From Streptomyces sp. RKAG293 (GTDB lineage: Bacteria; Actinomycetota; Actinomycetes; Streptomycetales; Streptomycetaceae): 64,000 nt of DNA. The position numbers and the translations under genes were made by a program. The notes under the pieces are model-generated. The model was not told the DNA's origin. It saw only the letters and a program-made list of their open reading frames with translations, and made no database searches. Position 1 is the first letter of the stretch. Each line of letters begins with the position of its first letter. Below, in pieces: positions 41,326 to 50,017 of the stretch. The DNA lies in the NCBI RefSeq assembly GCF_023701745.1, contig NZ_JAJOZB010000001.1:4532501-4596500 (forward strand). The letters run 5' to 3'.

Positions 41326-42620
41326 CCGAGCAGCGCACGACCGAACACCGGACGACGGGCGAGCGGGCCGCCGACGAGCGGCCCGCCGGGCGGCAGTTCA
41401 CCCGGCGGCGGCTGCTCGGCACCGCGGGAGCGGCCGGTGCGGCCGGCCTCGTCGCCGGCGGCGTGGGCGGGGCCTTCGGCGCCGCCGCCCTGCGGGACGA
41501 GCCGACGGCGCTGGCGTCGGTCGGCACGACCGCCGTCCCCTTCCGGGACGGCGCGCACCAGGCCGGCATCACCACCCCGCAGCAGGCCCGCGGCCATCTG
41601 GTGGCCTTCGACCTCACCGCGGGGCAGACCCGCAAGAACGTCGCGGCGCTGCTGCGGCGCTGGTCGGACACGGCCGAGCAGCTGGTCGGCGGCCTGCCGG
41701 TGAGCGGCGACGACCGGATCGCCCACGACGCGGGCCCGAACTCGCTGACCGTCACCTTCGGGTTCGGCGGTTCGCTGTTCCCGAAGACCGGTCTGGAGGA
41801 CCGGGCGCCGCAGGCCCTCGCGCCGCTCCCGCCGTTCTCCGCGGACGCGCTGGACCCGGCCCGCGGCAACGGCGACCTGTGGGTGCAGATCGGCTCGGAC
41901 GACTCGCTCGTCGCCTTCCACGCCCTGCGCGTGCTGCAGAAGGCCGCGGGGGACACCGCCCGGGTGCGCTGGCAGATGAACGGCTTCAACCGCACACCGG
42001 GGGCGACCCCGCGGCCGATGACGTCCCGCAACCTCATGGGCCAGGTGGACGGCACCAACAACCCCAAGCCCACCGACCCGGACTTCGCCGGACGGATCTT
42101 CGTTCCGGCCGGCGGCACGGCCCGCTCGCCGCAGTGGATGGCGGGCGGCTCGTACGCGGTGGTGCGCAGGATCCGGATGCTGCTCGACTCCTGGGACCAT
42201 CTGTCCGTGGAGCGGCAGGAGAAGGTGATCGGCCGCCGCAAGTCGGACGGCTCACCGCTGTCCGGCGGCACCGGGACGACCCCGGTCGACCTGGACCAGC
42301 GGGACGCGCAGGGGGCGCCCGCCATCGCGGGCGACGCGCACATCCGGGTCGCGGCGCCCGCCTCGAACGGCGGAGCGGCGATGCTCCGCCGGCCGTTCTC
42401 GTACCACGACGGCATCGGCTCCGACGGGACCCCGGACGCCGGTCTGCTCTTCGTCTGCTGGCAGGCCGATCCGCAGCGCGGATTCGTCCCCGTCCAGCGG
42501 AAACTGGACCGCGGGGACGGGCTGTCCCGCTTCCTGCGCCATGAGTCGAGCGCCCTGTTCGCGGTCCCCGGTGCGCCGGGCCCCGGTGAGTACGTGGGGC
42601 AGCGGCTGCTGGAGTCGTGA
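41322..42620 (+). CDS. Tat-exported dye-decolourising peroxidase (DtpA-like)
   Basis: 432 aa, ATG at 41322 overlapping the CopCD stop (ATGA). Twin-arginine signal (RQFTRRRLLGTAGAAGAAG). DyP family: heme pocket motif GQVDGTNNPKPTDPDF (GxxDG) with distal Asp, a proximal His in FSYHDGIGSDGTP and the distal Arg in the C-terminal half. S. lividans DtpA is the peroxidase of this copper operon and works with the copper radical oxidase GlxA. Uses H2O2 to oxidise substrates outside the cell. Catalytic motifs are intact. Confidence 0.94.
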   Translation: MTEQRTTEHRTTGERAADERPAGRQFTRRRLLGTAGAAGAAGLVAGGVGGAFGAAALRDEPTALASVGTTAVPFRDGAHQAGITTPQQARGHLVAFDLTAGQTRKNVAALLRRWSDTAEQLVGGLPVSGDDRIAHDAGPNSLTVTFGFGGSLFPKTGLEDRAPQALAPLPPFSADALDPARGNGDLWVQIGSDDSLVAFHALRVLQKAAGDTARVRWQMNGFNRTPGATPRPMTSRNLMGQVDGTNNPKPTDPDFAGRIFVPAGGTARSPQWMAGGSYAVVRRIRMLLDSWDHLSVERQEKVIGRRKSDGSPLSGGTGTTPVDLDQRDAQGAPAIAGDAHIRVAAPASNGGAAMLRRPFSYHDGIGSDGTPDAGLLFVCWQADPQRGFVPVQRKLDRGDGLSRFLRHESSALFAVPGAPGPGEYVGQRLLES

Positions 42621-42670
42621 GGCGGCGGCCGCGGGAGTCGTGAACCCGTCCGGCGCATTAGGGTGACGGT

Positions 42671-43597
42671 ATGTCGGCGAGCCGCTACACCTATCTGGGT
42701 CCTGAAGGCACTTTCACCGAGGCCGCGCTCAGAACGCTGCCCGAGGCGGCGACCCGCGAGCTGGTCCCGATGGTGTCGGTGCCCGCCGTGCTGGACGCCG
42801 TGCGCAACGGCGAGGCCGGCGGGGCGCTGGTGCCCATCGAGAACTCGGTGGAGGGCGGCGTGACCGCCACCCTGGACGAGCTGGCGACCGGCACACCGCT
42901 GATGATCTACCGCGAGGTACTGCTGCCGATCGCGTTCGCGCTGCTGGTGCGGCCGGGCACGAAGCTCAAGGACGTGAAGACGGTGACCGGGCACCCGGTC
43001 GCGCAGCCGCAGGTGCGCAAGTGGCTGCGGGCCCAGCTGCCGGACGCGCTGTGGGAGTCGTCGGCGTCGAACGCGGACGGGGCGCGGCTGGTGCAGGAGG
43101 GCCGGTTCGACGGTGCGTTCGCGGGCGAGTTCGCGGCGTCCACGTACGGTCTCGAACCGCTCGTCACCGAGATCCACGACGCCAAGAACGCGGCGACACG
43201 CTTCGTCCTGGTCGGCCGGCCGGGCCGCCCGGCGGCGCCGACCGGCGCGGACAAGACCTCGGCGGTGTTCTGGCTGGGCGACGACCACCCGGGCGCGCTG
43301 CTGGAGCTGCTGCAGGAGTACGCGGTGCGCGGCGTGAACCTGGTGCGCATCGAGTCCCGGCCGACCGGCGAGGGCATCGGCCGGTACTGCTTCTCGGTGG
43401 ACTGCGAGGGGCACATCACCGACCGGCGGGTCAGTGAGGCGCTGATGGGGCTCAAGCGGATCTGCCCGCAGGTCCGGTTCCTCGGCTCGTACCCGCGGGC
43501 CGACGAGGTCCGTCCCCAGGTACGCCCCGGCACGACCGACAACGAGTTCACCGAGGCCGCGGACTGGCTGGGCCGGGCGCTGGACGGCCGGGGCTGA
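42671..43597 (+). CDS. pheA: prephenate dehydratase
   Basis: 308 aa. ATG at 42671 with TAGGGT at about 42659-42664 as -10, so probably leaderless. PDT domain 1-190: YLGPEGTFTEAAL, PIENSVEGGV, GHPVAQPQVRKWL, and NAATRFVLVGR with the catalytic TRF. ACT domain 200-280: HPGALLELLQEYAVRGVNL, RIESRPTGEGIG, a phenylalanine-binding motif for feedback inhibition. Converts prephenate to phenylpyruvate in Phe synthesis. Confidence 0.95.
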   Translation: MSASRYTYLGPEGTFTEAALRTLPEAATRELVPMVSVPAVLDAVRNGEAGGALVPIENSVEGGVTATLDELATGTPLMIYREVLLPIAFALLVRPGTKLKDVKTVTGHPVAQPQVRKWLRAQLPDALWESSASNADGARLVQEGRFDGAFAGEFAASTYGLEPLVTEIHDAKNAATRFVLVGRPGRPAAPTGADKTSAVFWLGDDHPGALLELLQEYAVRGVNLVRIESRPTGEGIGRYCFSVDCEGHITDRRVSEALMGLKRICPQVRFLGSYPRADEVRPQVRPGTTDNEFTEAADWLGRALDGRG

Positions 43598-43598
43598 G

Positions 43599-43958
43599 TT
43601 GTCCACGGAGTTATCCACAGGGCAGAGGTCCAGCCTGGGGATAACTGGGGATAAGTCGACAGACCAATCTGACCTAGTCGACAAATCGGTACACAGGCAC
43701 CGAGCCCGTCCACAGTGGTCCAGGTCGGCCTTCGTCAGCCCAATTCCTCTGATCAACTCTATAGGGGGAACACTTCTCACTCGAAAGTGAGTGTTAAGAG
43801 GGTTTGGACCGGGAATCCTTCGCCGAGCACCGGACGCCCGGAACGATCAACTCCGTCTTCCACAGTTCGCACACACAACCTGTGGACAAAGGAAAAGAAT
43901 CCCCATCCACCTGTGGATAACCGGGGTCCGCACCCCCTCCCAACTCCCGTTCTCCACA
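43599..43958. other. cluster of seven DnaA-box-like 9-mers upstream of serS
   Basis: Matches to YYNTCCACA on either strand: 43599-43607 (TTGTCCACG), 43611-43619 (TTATCCACA), 43706-43714 (CCGTCCACA), 43856-43864 (TCTTCCACA), 43881-43889 (minus, TTGTCCACA, the preferred Streptomyces box), 43912-43920 (minus, TTATCCACA), 43950-43958 (TTCTCCACA). The region 43598-44115 has no gene and is AT-richer than its flanks. DnaA-titrating box clusters away from oriC are known in Streptomyces. Confidence 0.65.
43769..43795. promoter_or_regulatory. nested inverted repeat upstream of serS
   Basis: AACACT (43769-43774) and AGTGTT (43790-43795) flank CACTCGAAAGTG. Could be an operator or a hairpin in a leader transcript; it lies about 320 bp upstream of serS, within the DnaA-box region. 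Confidence 0.4.
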
Positions 43959-44115
43959 AGGACGGTGCCCCGATGGAGGGATGCGGTGAATTCGGTTGAC
44001 GGTGACCTTTTGTCCGTTATTGCATTTCGCTCCCCTTTTCCCGTAAACGGACATAACGCCACTAAAAGCCCTTAACTTGTCGCGTTGGACCCCGCCGCCC
44101 CGGTAGCCTGTAGCC

Positions 44116-45393
44116 GTGATTGACCTTCGCCTGCTTCGTGAGGACCCCGACCGTGTGCGCGCCTCCCAGCGTGCCCGTGGAGAGGACGTCGCGCTCGTCG
44201 ACGCCCTCCTCTCCGCCGACGAGCGGCGCAGGTCGTCCAGTCATCGCTTCGACGAACTGCGCGCCGAGCAGCGCCAGCTCGGCAAGCTCATCCCCAAGGC
44301 CCAGGGGGACGAGAAGGCCGAACTGCTGAAGAAGACCGGCGTGCTCTCGGCCGCGGTCAAGGCGGCGGACGCGGAGCAGAACGAGGCCGCGCAGGAGGCC
44401 CAGAGCCTGCTGCTCAAGCTCGGCAACCTCGTGCACCCGGACACGCCGATCGGCGGCGAGGAGGACTTCGTCGTCCTCGAGCAGCTCGGTGCGCCGCGCG
44501 ACTTCGCCGCCGAGGGCTTCGAGCCCAAGGACCACCTGGAACTGGGCGAGATCCTCGGCGCCATCGACGTGGACCGCGGCGCCAAGGTCTCCGGCTCGCG
44601 CTTCTACTACCTGACGGGCGTCGGCGCGCTGCTGGAGCTGGCCCTGGTCAACGCGGCGATCGCGCAGGCCACCGCGGCCGGCTTCGTCCCGATCCTGACC
44701 CCCACCCTCGTCAAGCCCGCGGCCATGGCCGGCACCGGCTACCTCGGCCAGGTCGACGACGACGTGTACTACCTGGAGAAGGACGACCTGTACCTGGTCG
44801 GCACCTCCGAGGTCCCGCTCGCCGCCTACCACATGGACGAGATCATCGACGCGGCGAAGCTGCCGCTGCGGTACGCGGGCTTCTCGCCCTGCTACCGCCG
44901 CGAGGCCGGGTCGTACGGCAAGGACACCCGCGGCATCATCCGGGTGCACCAGTTCGACAAGGTCGAGATGTTCGTCTACACCACGCCGGAGGACGCGGAG
45001 GCCGAGCACCAGCGGCTCCTGGAGTGGGAGAAGCAGTGGCTCACCGCCCTGGAACTGCCGTTCCAGGTGATCGAGCTGGCCTCGGGCGACCTGGGCTCCT
45101 CGGCGTCGCGCAAGTTCGACTGCGAGGCGTGGATCCCGACCCAGGGCAAGTACCGCGAGCTGACCTCGACGTCGAACACCACCGAGTTCCAGTCCCGCAG
45201 GCTGTCGATCCGGCTGCGTGACGAGAACGGCACCCGCCCCCTCGCCACGCTCAACGGCACGCTGTGCGCCGTACCGCGCACCATCGTGGCGATCCTGGAG
45301 AACCACCAGCAGGCCGACGGCTCGGTCCGGGTCCCGGAAGTGCTGCGCCCGTACCTGGGCGGCCGTGAGTTCCTGGAGCCGGTCAGCAAGTGA
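44116..45393 (+). CDS. serS: seryl-tRNA synthetase
   Basis: 425 aa. GTG at 44116; TAGCCT at 44104-44109 acts as -10, making a leaderless mRNA likely. N-terminal coiled-coil tRNA-binding arm at about 25-105 (RAEQRQLGKLIPKAQGDEKA). Class II core: motif 2 YRREAGSYGKDTRGIIRVHQ and motif 3 TLNGTLCAVPRTIVAILENH with its invariant Arg. Charges tRNA-Ser. The downstream HAD gene overlaps its stop. Confidence 0.97.
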   Translation: MIDLRLLREDPDRVRASQRARGEDVALVDALLSADERRRSSSHRFDELRAEQRQLGKLIPKAQGDEKAELLKKTGVLSAAVKAADAEQNEAAQEAQSLLLKLGNLVHPDTPIGGEEDFVVLEQLGAPRDFAAEGFEPKDHLELGEILGAIDVDRGAKVSGSRFYYLTGVGALLELALVNAAIAQATAAGFVPILTPTLVKPAAMAGTGYLGQVDDDVYYLEKDDLYLVGTSEVPLAAYHMDEIIDAAKLPLRYAGFSPCYRREAGSYGKDTRGIIRVHQFDKVEMFVYTTPEDAEAEHQRLLEWEKQWLTALELPFQVIELASGDLGSSASRKFDCEAWIPTQGKYRELTSTSNTTEFQSRRLSIRLRDENGTRPLATLNGTLCAVPRTIVAILENHQQADGSVRVPEVLRPYLGGREFLEPVSK

Positions 45394-46235
45394 GCTCACC
45401 CGCTGCCTCCGCGCCCCTCCCGTACCGGCTGATCGCCACCGACCTGGACGGCACGCTGCTGCGCGGCGACCACACCGTCTCGGAGCGGTCGCGGACGGCG
45501 CTCGCCGCGGCCACCGCGGCGGGCGCCGCGCACATCGTCGTCACCGGCCGTTCCGTGCCCTGGGCCCGGCACATCCTGGACGACCTCGGCTACGAGGGCC
45601 TGGCGGTGTGCGGGCAGGGCGCGCAGGTCTACCACGCGGGCGAACACCGGCTGCTGACGTCCGTGACGCTGGACCGCCAGCTCGCCGGGCTCGCGCTGGC
45701 CAAGATCGAGGCCGAGATCGGCCCGCTCTTCCTGGCCGCGAGCCGGGACGGCCTGGACGGCGAGGTCCTGATCGGCGCGGGATACCAGCACAATCCCGAG
45801 CTGCCGGTCATCCACATGCAGGACGACAGCGAGCTGTGGAGCGCCCCGCTCAACAAGCTCTACCTCCAGCACCCGGGCCTGGGTGACGACGGTCTGGCCC
45901 AGGTCGCGCGCGAGGTCGCGGGCGATCTGGTCGGGGTGACGATGGCCGGCGAGGGCATCGTCGAACTGCTGCCGCTCGGCCTCAGCAAGGCCACCGGCCT
46001 CTCCATCGCCGCCCGCCGGCTGGGCCTGACGGCCGCCGACACCATCGCCTTCGGCGACATGCCGAACGATCTGCCGATGTTCGCGTGGGCCGCGCACGGC
46101 GTCGCGATGGCCAACGCGCACGACGAGCTGAAGGCCGTCGCGGACGAGGTGACCACCTCGAACGACGAGGACGGCATCGCGGTCGTCCTGGAACGGCTCT
46201 TCGCCGTCACCCCCGGGCCGCACAGCGCCCGGTAG
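45390..46235 (+). CDS. HAD-superfamily phosphatase (Cof-type)
   Basis: 281 aa, GTG at 45390 overlapping the serS stop (GTGA), so translationally coupled. HAD motif I RLIATDLDGTLLRGDHTV, motif II VVTGRSVPW, motif III Lys in GLSKATGL, motif IV AFGDMPNDLPMFAWA. Cof/IIB-type cap in the middle. Acts on small phosphorylated metabolites, substrate unknown. A paralogue with the same motifs is coded at 60171. Confidence 0.92.
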   Translation: MSSPAASAPLPYRLIATDLDGTLLRGDHTVSERSRTALAAATAAGAAHIVVTGRSVPWARHILDDLGYEGLAVCGQGAQVYHAGEHRLLTSVTLDRQLAGLALAKIEAEIGPLFLAASRDGLDGEVLIGAGYQHNPELPVIHMQDDSELWSAPLNKLYLQHPGLGDDGLAQVAREVAGDLVGVTMAGEGIVELLPLGLSKATGLSIAARRLGLTAADTIAFGDMPNDLPMFAWAAHGVAMANAHDELKAVADEVTTSNDEDGIAVVLERLFAVTPGPHSAR

Positions 46236-46249
46236 TAGCGTGCGGTCCC

Positions 46250-47716
46250 ATGACGGTTCGCAGGGTCAATCCGGCGGGTGGGGATGCGAGTGCGGCTGAC
46301 GGTGCGGGGCCGGGTCCCGACGGGTTCGTCGGCAGCGATCTCCATCTGGACCTGACCGGCCCCGGCGGCCGGCGCGCCTCGCTGATGCGGGGGCTGCGCG
46401 AGGCGATCCGCACCGGCCGCCTCACCCCCGGCACCCGGCTGCCGCCGTACCGCTCGCTCTCCGCCGACCTCGGCATCGCCCGCAACACCGTCGCCGAGGC
46501 GTACGCCGAACTCGTCGCCGAGGGGTGGCTCACCGCCCGCCAGGGCTCCGGCACCCGTGTCGCACCGCGCACCGCGCCCCCGAAGCCGAACCCGGCCCCC
46601 GCCACCGCGCCCTCCCCGCGCGCCCCGCGGCCCGCGTACAACCTGCTGCAGGGCCAGCCGGACGCCGGCAGTTTCCCCCGCGCCGCCTGGCTGACCTCCG
46701 CCCGCCGCGCGCTGACCGCCGCACCCACCGAGGCGTTCGGTCCCGGTGATCCGCACGGCCGACCCGAGCTGCGCGAGGCGCTGGCCGAGTACCTCGCCCG
46801 CGCCCGCGGGGTGCGTACCGACCCCGCCAGGATCGTCGTCTGCTCGGGTTTCGCCCACGGTCTGCGGCTGCTGGTCCAGGTGCTGCGCGGCCCGATGGCC
46901 GTCGAGGCGTACGGGCTGCCCTTCCACCGCGGCATCCTGGCGGCGGCCCGGGTCCGTACGGTGCCGCTGGCGGTCGACGCCGAGGGCGCTCGCACCGGGG
47001 AGCTGGCGGCGAGCGGCGCCAGGTCCGTGCTGCTCACCCCCGCCCATCAGTTCCCGACCGGCGGGCCGCTCGGTCCGGGGCGGCGGGCGACCGTCGTCGA
47101 CTGGGCCAGGACGACGGGCGGCATCGTCCTGGAGGACGACTACGACGGGGAGTTCCGTTACGACCGGCAGCCGGTCGGCGCGGTGCAGGGCCTCGAACCC
47201 GAACGCGTCGTCTACCTCGGGTCGGTCAGCAAGAGCCTGTCACCAGCGGTGCGGCTGGGCTGGATGGTGCTGCCAGGACCGCTCGTGGAGCAGGTGGTGG
47301 CGGTCAAGGGCGAGCGGGAGGCCACGGCCGGCGCCCTGGACCAGCTGACCCTCGCGGATCTCATCGCCTCCGGCGCGTACGACCGCCATGTCCGCCGGAT
47401 GCGGCAGCACTACCGCCGGCGGCGCGACCTGCTCGTCGCCGCGCTGGCCGAGCGGGCCCCGCACATCGGCGTCTCCGGTGTCGCGGCCGGGCTGCACGCC
47501 GTACTGGACCTTCCGCCCGGCACCGAGAGCGCCGCCGTCCGGGCCGCGCTCCGGCAGGGTCTCGTCCTGGACGGACTGGCCGGATACCGCCATCCCGACA
47601 GCGCGATGGATGTGCAGGACGGGCTGGTGGTCGGCTACGGCACGCCGTCCGAGCATGCGTTCAGCGGCGCCCTGGAAGCCCTGTGCCGGGCACTTCCGCC
47701 GGCCGGCGGTCGCTGA
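46250..47716 (+). CDS. MocR-type regulator (GntR HTH plus aminotransferase domain)
   Basis: 488 aa, ATG at 46250, 14 bp after the HAD gene. GntR winged helix at about 30-100 (GLREAIRTGRLTPGTRLPPY, LGIARNTVAEAYAELVAEGW), Pro-rich linker, then a class I aminotransferase fold at about 125-485. PLP lysine is K328 (YLGSVSKSLSPAVRLGWMV); EDDYDGEFRYDRQP and the distal Arg region are present. MocR proteins use PLP to sense vitamin B6 or amino acids. Target genes unknown. Its last 56 bp overlap the convergent rhomboid-like gene. Confidence 0.92.
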   Translation: MTVRRVNPAGGDASAADGAGPGPDGFVGSDLHLDLTGPGGRRASLMRGLREAIRTGRLTPGTRLPPYRSLSADLGIARNTVAEAYAELVAEGWLTARQGSGTRVAPRTAPPKPNPAPATAPSPRAPRPAYNLLQGQPDAGSFPRAAWLTSARRALTAAPTEAFGPGDPHGRPELREALAEYLARARGVRTDPARIVVCSGFAHGLRLLVQVLRGPMAVEAYGLPFHRGILAAARVRTVPLAVDAEGARTGELAASGARSVLLTPAHQFPTGGPLGPGRRATVVDWARTTGGIVLEDDYDGEFRYDRQPVGAVQGLEPERVVYLGSVSKSLSPAVRLGWMVLPGPLVEQVVAVKGEREATAGALDQLTLADLIASGAYDRHVRRMRQHYRRRRDLLVAALAERAPHIGVSGVAAGLHAVLDLPPGTESAAVRAALRQGLVLDGLAGYRHPDSAMDVQDGLVVGYGTPSEHAFSGALEALCRALPPAGGR

Positions 47717-48434
47717 CCTCCCGGTGACCGGTACGGGGCTCCGGGCGGCGCGGACCGCCCGGCAGCCGCGCGGTCGGCGTCAGCCCGTAGCAGGCCAGGC
47801 CGATGAGGACGGCCGTGAGATGGCCGAGGTCGGTGAAGGTGCGGCTGGTCAGGACGGGCACGGTGAAGAACGTCAGGATCCCCAGCAGATAGCCCCACCG
47901 CCAGGGGCGCGGCACCAGATACGTCAGCACGCCGACGACACCGGCCATCCCGTAGCTGACCCCGACGTCGACGGTGTGGGCGAGGGACCGCGGCAGCCGG
48001 TCGTAATGGATGCCGAACAGTACGGCCTTCTGGCTGACGAGGGTGGCCCCGATGTGCGCGGTGGCGACGACGACGAGCCAGCGCCAGGTGCCCATCCAGC
48101 GTTCGGCGGGCGCGTGGATCAGCTCGTAGAAGACGAAGTAGATCGCGAAGCCGGACGGGGTCGCGACCCACAGGGCGCTGGCGAGCAGCACCCGGACCGG
48201 GTGCTGCCGCAGTTCGATGAGGTTGGTGCTGACGTGGTGCAGCAGATACGCCCGCACGTGCGGTGACACGACGGCGACCACACAGGTCGTGATCGTCAGG
48301 ATCAGCAGCCAGATGTGGGTCCCGGGGGAGGAACGCACCCAGGAAGCGCCGAAGCGCCCCACACCCTGGAGGGTGATGCGGCGGCGCTCGACGGGGATCG
48401 GGGTGTCCTGCTCTGCGGCCATCCCCCACATCAT
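47661..48434 (-). CDS. rhomboid-like membrane protein
   Basis: 257 aa, ATG at 48434 (ATG at 48422 is also possible). Six hydrophobic helices of a rhomboid fold. The usual GxSG is GVSYGMAGVVGV and the catalytic His helix is DLGHLTAVLIGLACYG, so Ser and His remain but the Gly after Ser is Tyr. It may be an active protease or an inactive rhomboid. The C-terminal 35 residues (GGPRRPEPRTGHREV) are disordered and lie over the end of the MocR gene on the other strand. Confidence 0.75.
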   Translation of the reverse strand: MMWGMAAEQDTPIPVERRRITLQGVGRFGASWVRSSPGTHIWLLILTITTCVVAVVSPHVRAYLLHHVSTNLIELRQHPVRVLLASALWVATPSGFAIYFVFYELIHAPAERWMGTWRWLVVVATAHIGATLVSQKAVLFGIHYDRLPRSLAHTVDVGVSYGMAGVVGVLTYLVPRPWRWGYLLGILTFFTVPVLTSRTFTDLGHLTAVLIGLACYGLTPTARLPGGPRRPEPRTGHREVSDRRPAEVPGTGLPGRR

Positions 48435-48504
48435 CTGTCAGGGCCGGCTGACCCGGCCAATCGCGTTTCGGACGTTCGTGATCGCCCACACCCGGCAGGG
48501 GGTG

Positions 48505-49125
48505 TCAGGCGCCCTTGATGGCGGAGATGTCGAAGCGCAGCTTGACCTGCTCGCCGATGAGGACGCCACCGGTCTCCAGGGCGGCGTTGTAGTTCAGGCC
48601 CCAGTCGGTGCGGTCGATCTTCGCGGTGCCCTCGAAGCCGACGCGCTCGTTGCCGTACAGGTCCTTGGCGGAGCCGTTGTAGGCGAGGTCGAGCGTGACC
48701 GGGCGGGTGGTGCCCTTGATGGTGAGGTCGCCCGTCATGCGGTACGAGTCCTCGCCGAGGCGCTCGGCGTCGGTGGAGCGGAAGGTGATCTCCGGGAAGG
48801 CGGGGGCGTCGAAGAAGTCACCGGTGCGCAGGTGCTCGTCGCGCTGGGCCTGGTTGGTGTCGATGCTGGCGACCTTGATGACCAGCTCGGCGGTCGACAG
48901 GTGCGGGTTGCTCCCGTCGAGGTGCAGCGCGCCCTCGTACTCGGCGAACTGGCCGCGGACGGTGGTGACCATCGCGTGCCGGACGGAGAAGCCGATCTCG
49001 CTGTGGGTCGGGTCGACGGTGTACTCGCCGGTGAGGTGCGAGAGGTCGCTCGCGGCGGGGGCGGTCGTCACGGTGCTGCCCGCGGTGCCGGCGTCGGTGG
49101 TCCTGGTGCGGTTGAAGAGGCCCAT
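48505..49125 (-). CDS. YceI-family lipid-binding protein
   Basis: 206 aa, ATG at 49125. Ends 70 bp after the rhomboid-like gene start. The YceI lipocalin-like barrel is at about 30-205 (YTVDPTHSEIGFSVRHAMVT, MTGDLTIKGTTRPVTLDL, ETGGVLIGEQVKLRFDISAI). Binds isoprenoid or fatty lipid. A short Thr/Ala N-terminus rather than a signal peptide suggests it is cytosolic here. Tandem GTTCAAC repeats upstream may serve its regulator. Confidence 0.92.
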   Translation of the reverse strand: MGLFNRTRTTDAGTAGSTVTTAPAASDLSHLTGEYTVDPTHSEIGFSVRHAMVTTVRGQFAEYEGALHLDGSNPHLSTAELVIKVASIDTNQAQRDEHLRTGDFFDAPAFPEITFRSTDAERLGEDSYRMTGDLTIKGTTRPVTLDLAYNGSAKDLYGNERVGFEGTAKIDRTDWGLNYNAALETGGVLIGEQVKLRFDISAIKGA

Positions 49126-49144
49126 GATGTGCTCCTTACGAGTG

Positions 49145-49158
49145 GTTCAACGTTCAAC
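49145..49158. promoter_or_regulatory. tandem GTTCAAC repeat in YceI promoter
   Basis: Two abutting GTTCAAC 7-mers (49145-49158), 20 bp upstream of the YceI start, in an AT-rich patch (49139-49205). Such repeats often bind a MarR/LysR-type regulator of yceI; none lies in the window. Confidence 0.4.
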
Positions 49159-49252
49159 TTCATTCACCATAACTCCATTCCATTTAACTTTCAACAACCT
49201 CACCCGAACGGATGACGGAACGGGACTGCGGATGCAGTTGTAGGATGACCGG

Positions 49253-49963
49253 ATGATCCTTCATTCAGGGGACCGCAGGTCCCTGGTCGACACCGTCGTC
49301 GAGCAGCTCCGCGAGCAGCTCGCCGCCGGCACCTGGCAGGTCGGGATGCGCATCCCGACCGAACACGAACTGGCCGACCTCCTCGGCGTGGGCCGCAACA
49401 CGGTCCGCGAGGCGGTCCGGGTGCTCGCGCACGCCGGCCAGCTGGAGTCGCGGCAGGGCCAGGGCACCTATGTGATCTCCCGGGCCGACCCCGCCGCCGT
49501 GCTGCTGGGCATGCGCAGGGCCGGTATCCGCGACGTACTGGAGCTGCGCCTCGCGCTCGAGGCGGAGGGCGCCCGGCTGGCCGCCGTCCGGCGGACGCCG
49601 GAGGACCTGGAGCGGATGCGCTCCGCGCTCGGCAGCGTGCACCACCACGGCGCGGAACTGATCGGCGGAACGCAGGCCGACGACGACGTCCACTTCCACC
49701 AGTGCGTCGTGGACGCCGCGCACAATGCCGCGCTGACCGAGGTCTACCGCTACTTCAGCTCGTCGGTCCGCGAAACGCTGCTCGCCGCCGTCGGCGACAG
49801 CGACATGCCGCCGATCGACCTGGGGACGCACACCGCGCTGGTCGACGCCATCGAGGCGGGGGATCCGCAGGCGGCCGACAGCGCGGCGCGGGCGCTGCTG
49901 CGGGAGCCGCTGCGCGCGGTCGAAGCCCTCCTCGCGGCAGGACCGGACCGCCCGGCCGGCTGA
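49253..49963 (+). CDS. FadR-subfamily GntR regulator
   Basis: 236 aa, ATG at 49253. GntR winged helix at about 8-78 (EQLREQLAAGTWQVGMRIPT, ELADLLGVGRNTVREAVRVL, GQGTYVISR). FCD ligand-binding helical domain at about 90-230 with metal/ligand His (DDDVHFHQCVVDAAHN, LGTHTALVDAIEAGD). Likely controls the MFS exporter 55 bp downstream in the same direction. Effector unknown. Confidence 0.9.
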   Translation: MILHSGDRRSLVDTVVEQLREQLAAGTWQVGMRIPTEHELADLLGVGRNTVREAVRVLAHAGQLESRQGQGTYVISRADPAAVLLGMRRAGIRDVLELRLALEAEGARLAAVRRTPEDLERMRSALGSVHHHGAELIGGTQADDDVHFHQCVVDAAHNAALTEVYRYFSSSVRETLLAAVGDSDMPPIDLGTHTALVDAIEAGDPQAADSAARALLREPLRAVEALLAAGPDRPAG

Positions 49964-50017
49964 ACGGCACCGGCACCGTCCCCTCAGAACGCGTCACCCA
50001 CCCGGAAGGGGCCCGTC

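Noticed and set aside
43598..44115. T-box riboswitch for serS
   Set aside because: No specifier loop or T-box core sequence; the DnaA-like boxes explain the conserved-looking motifs better.
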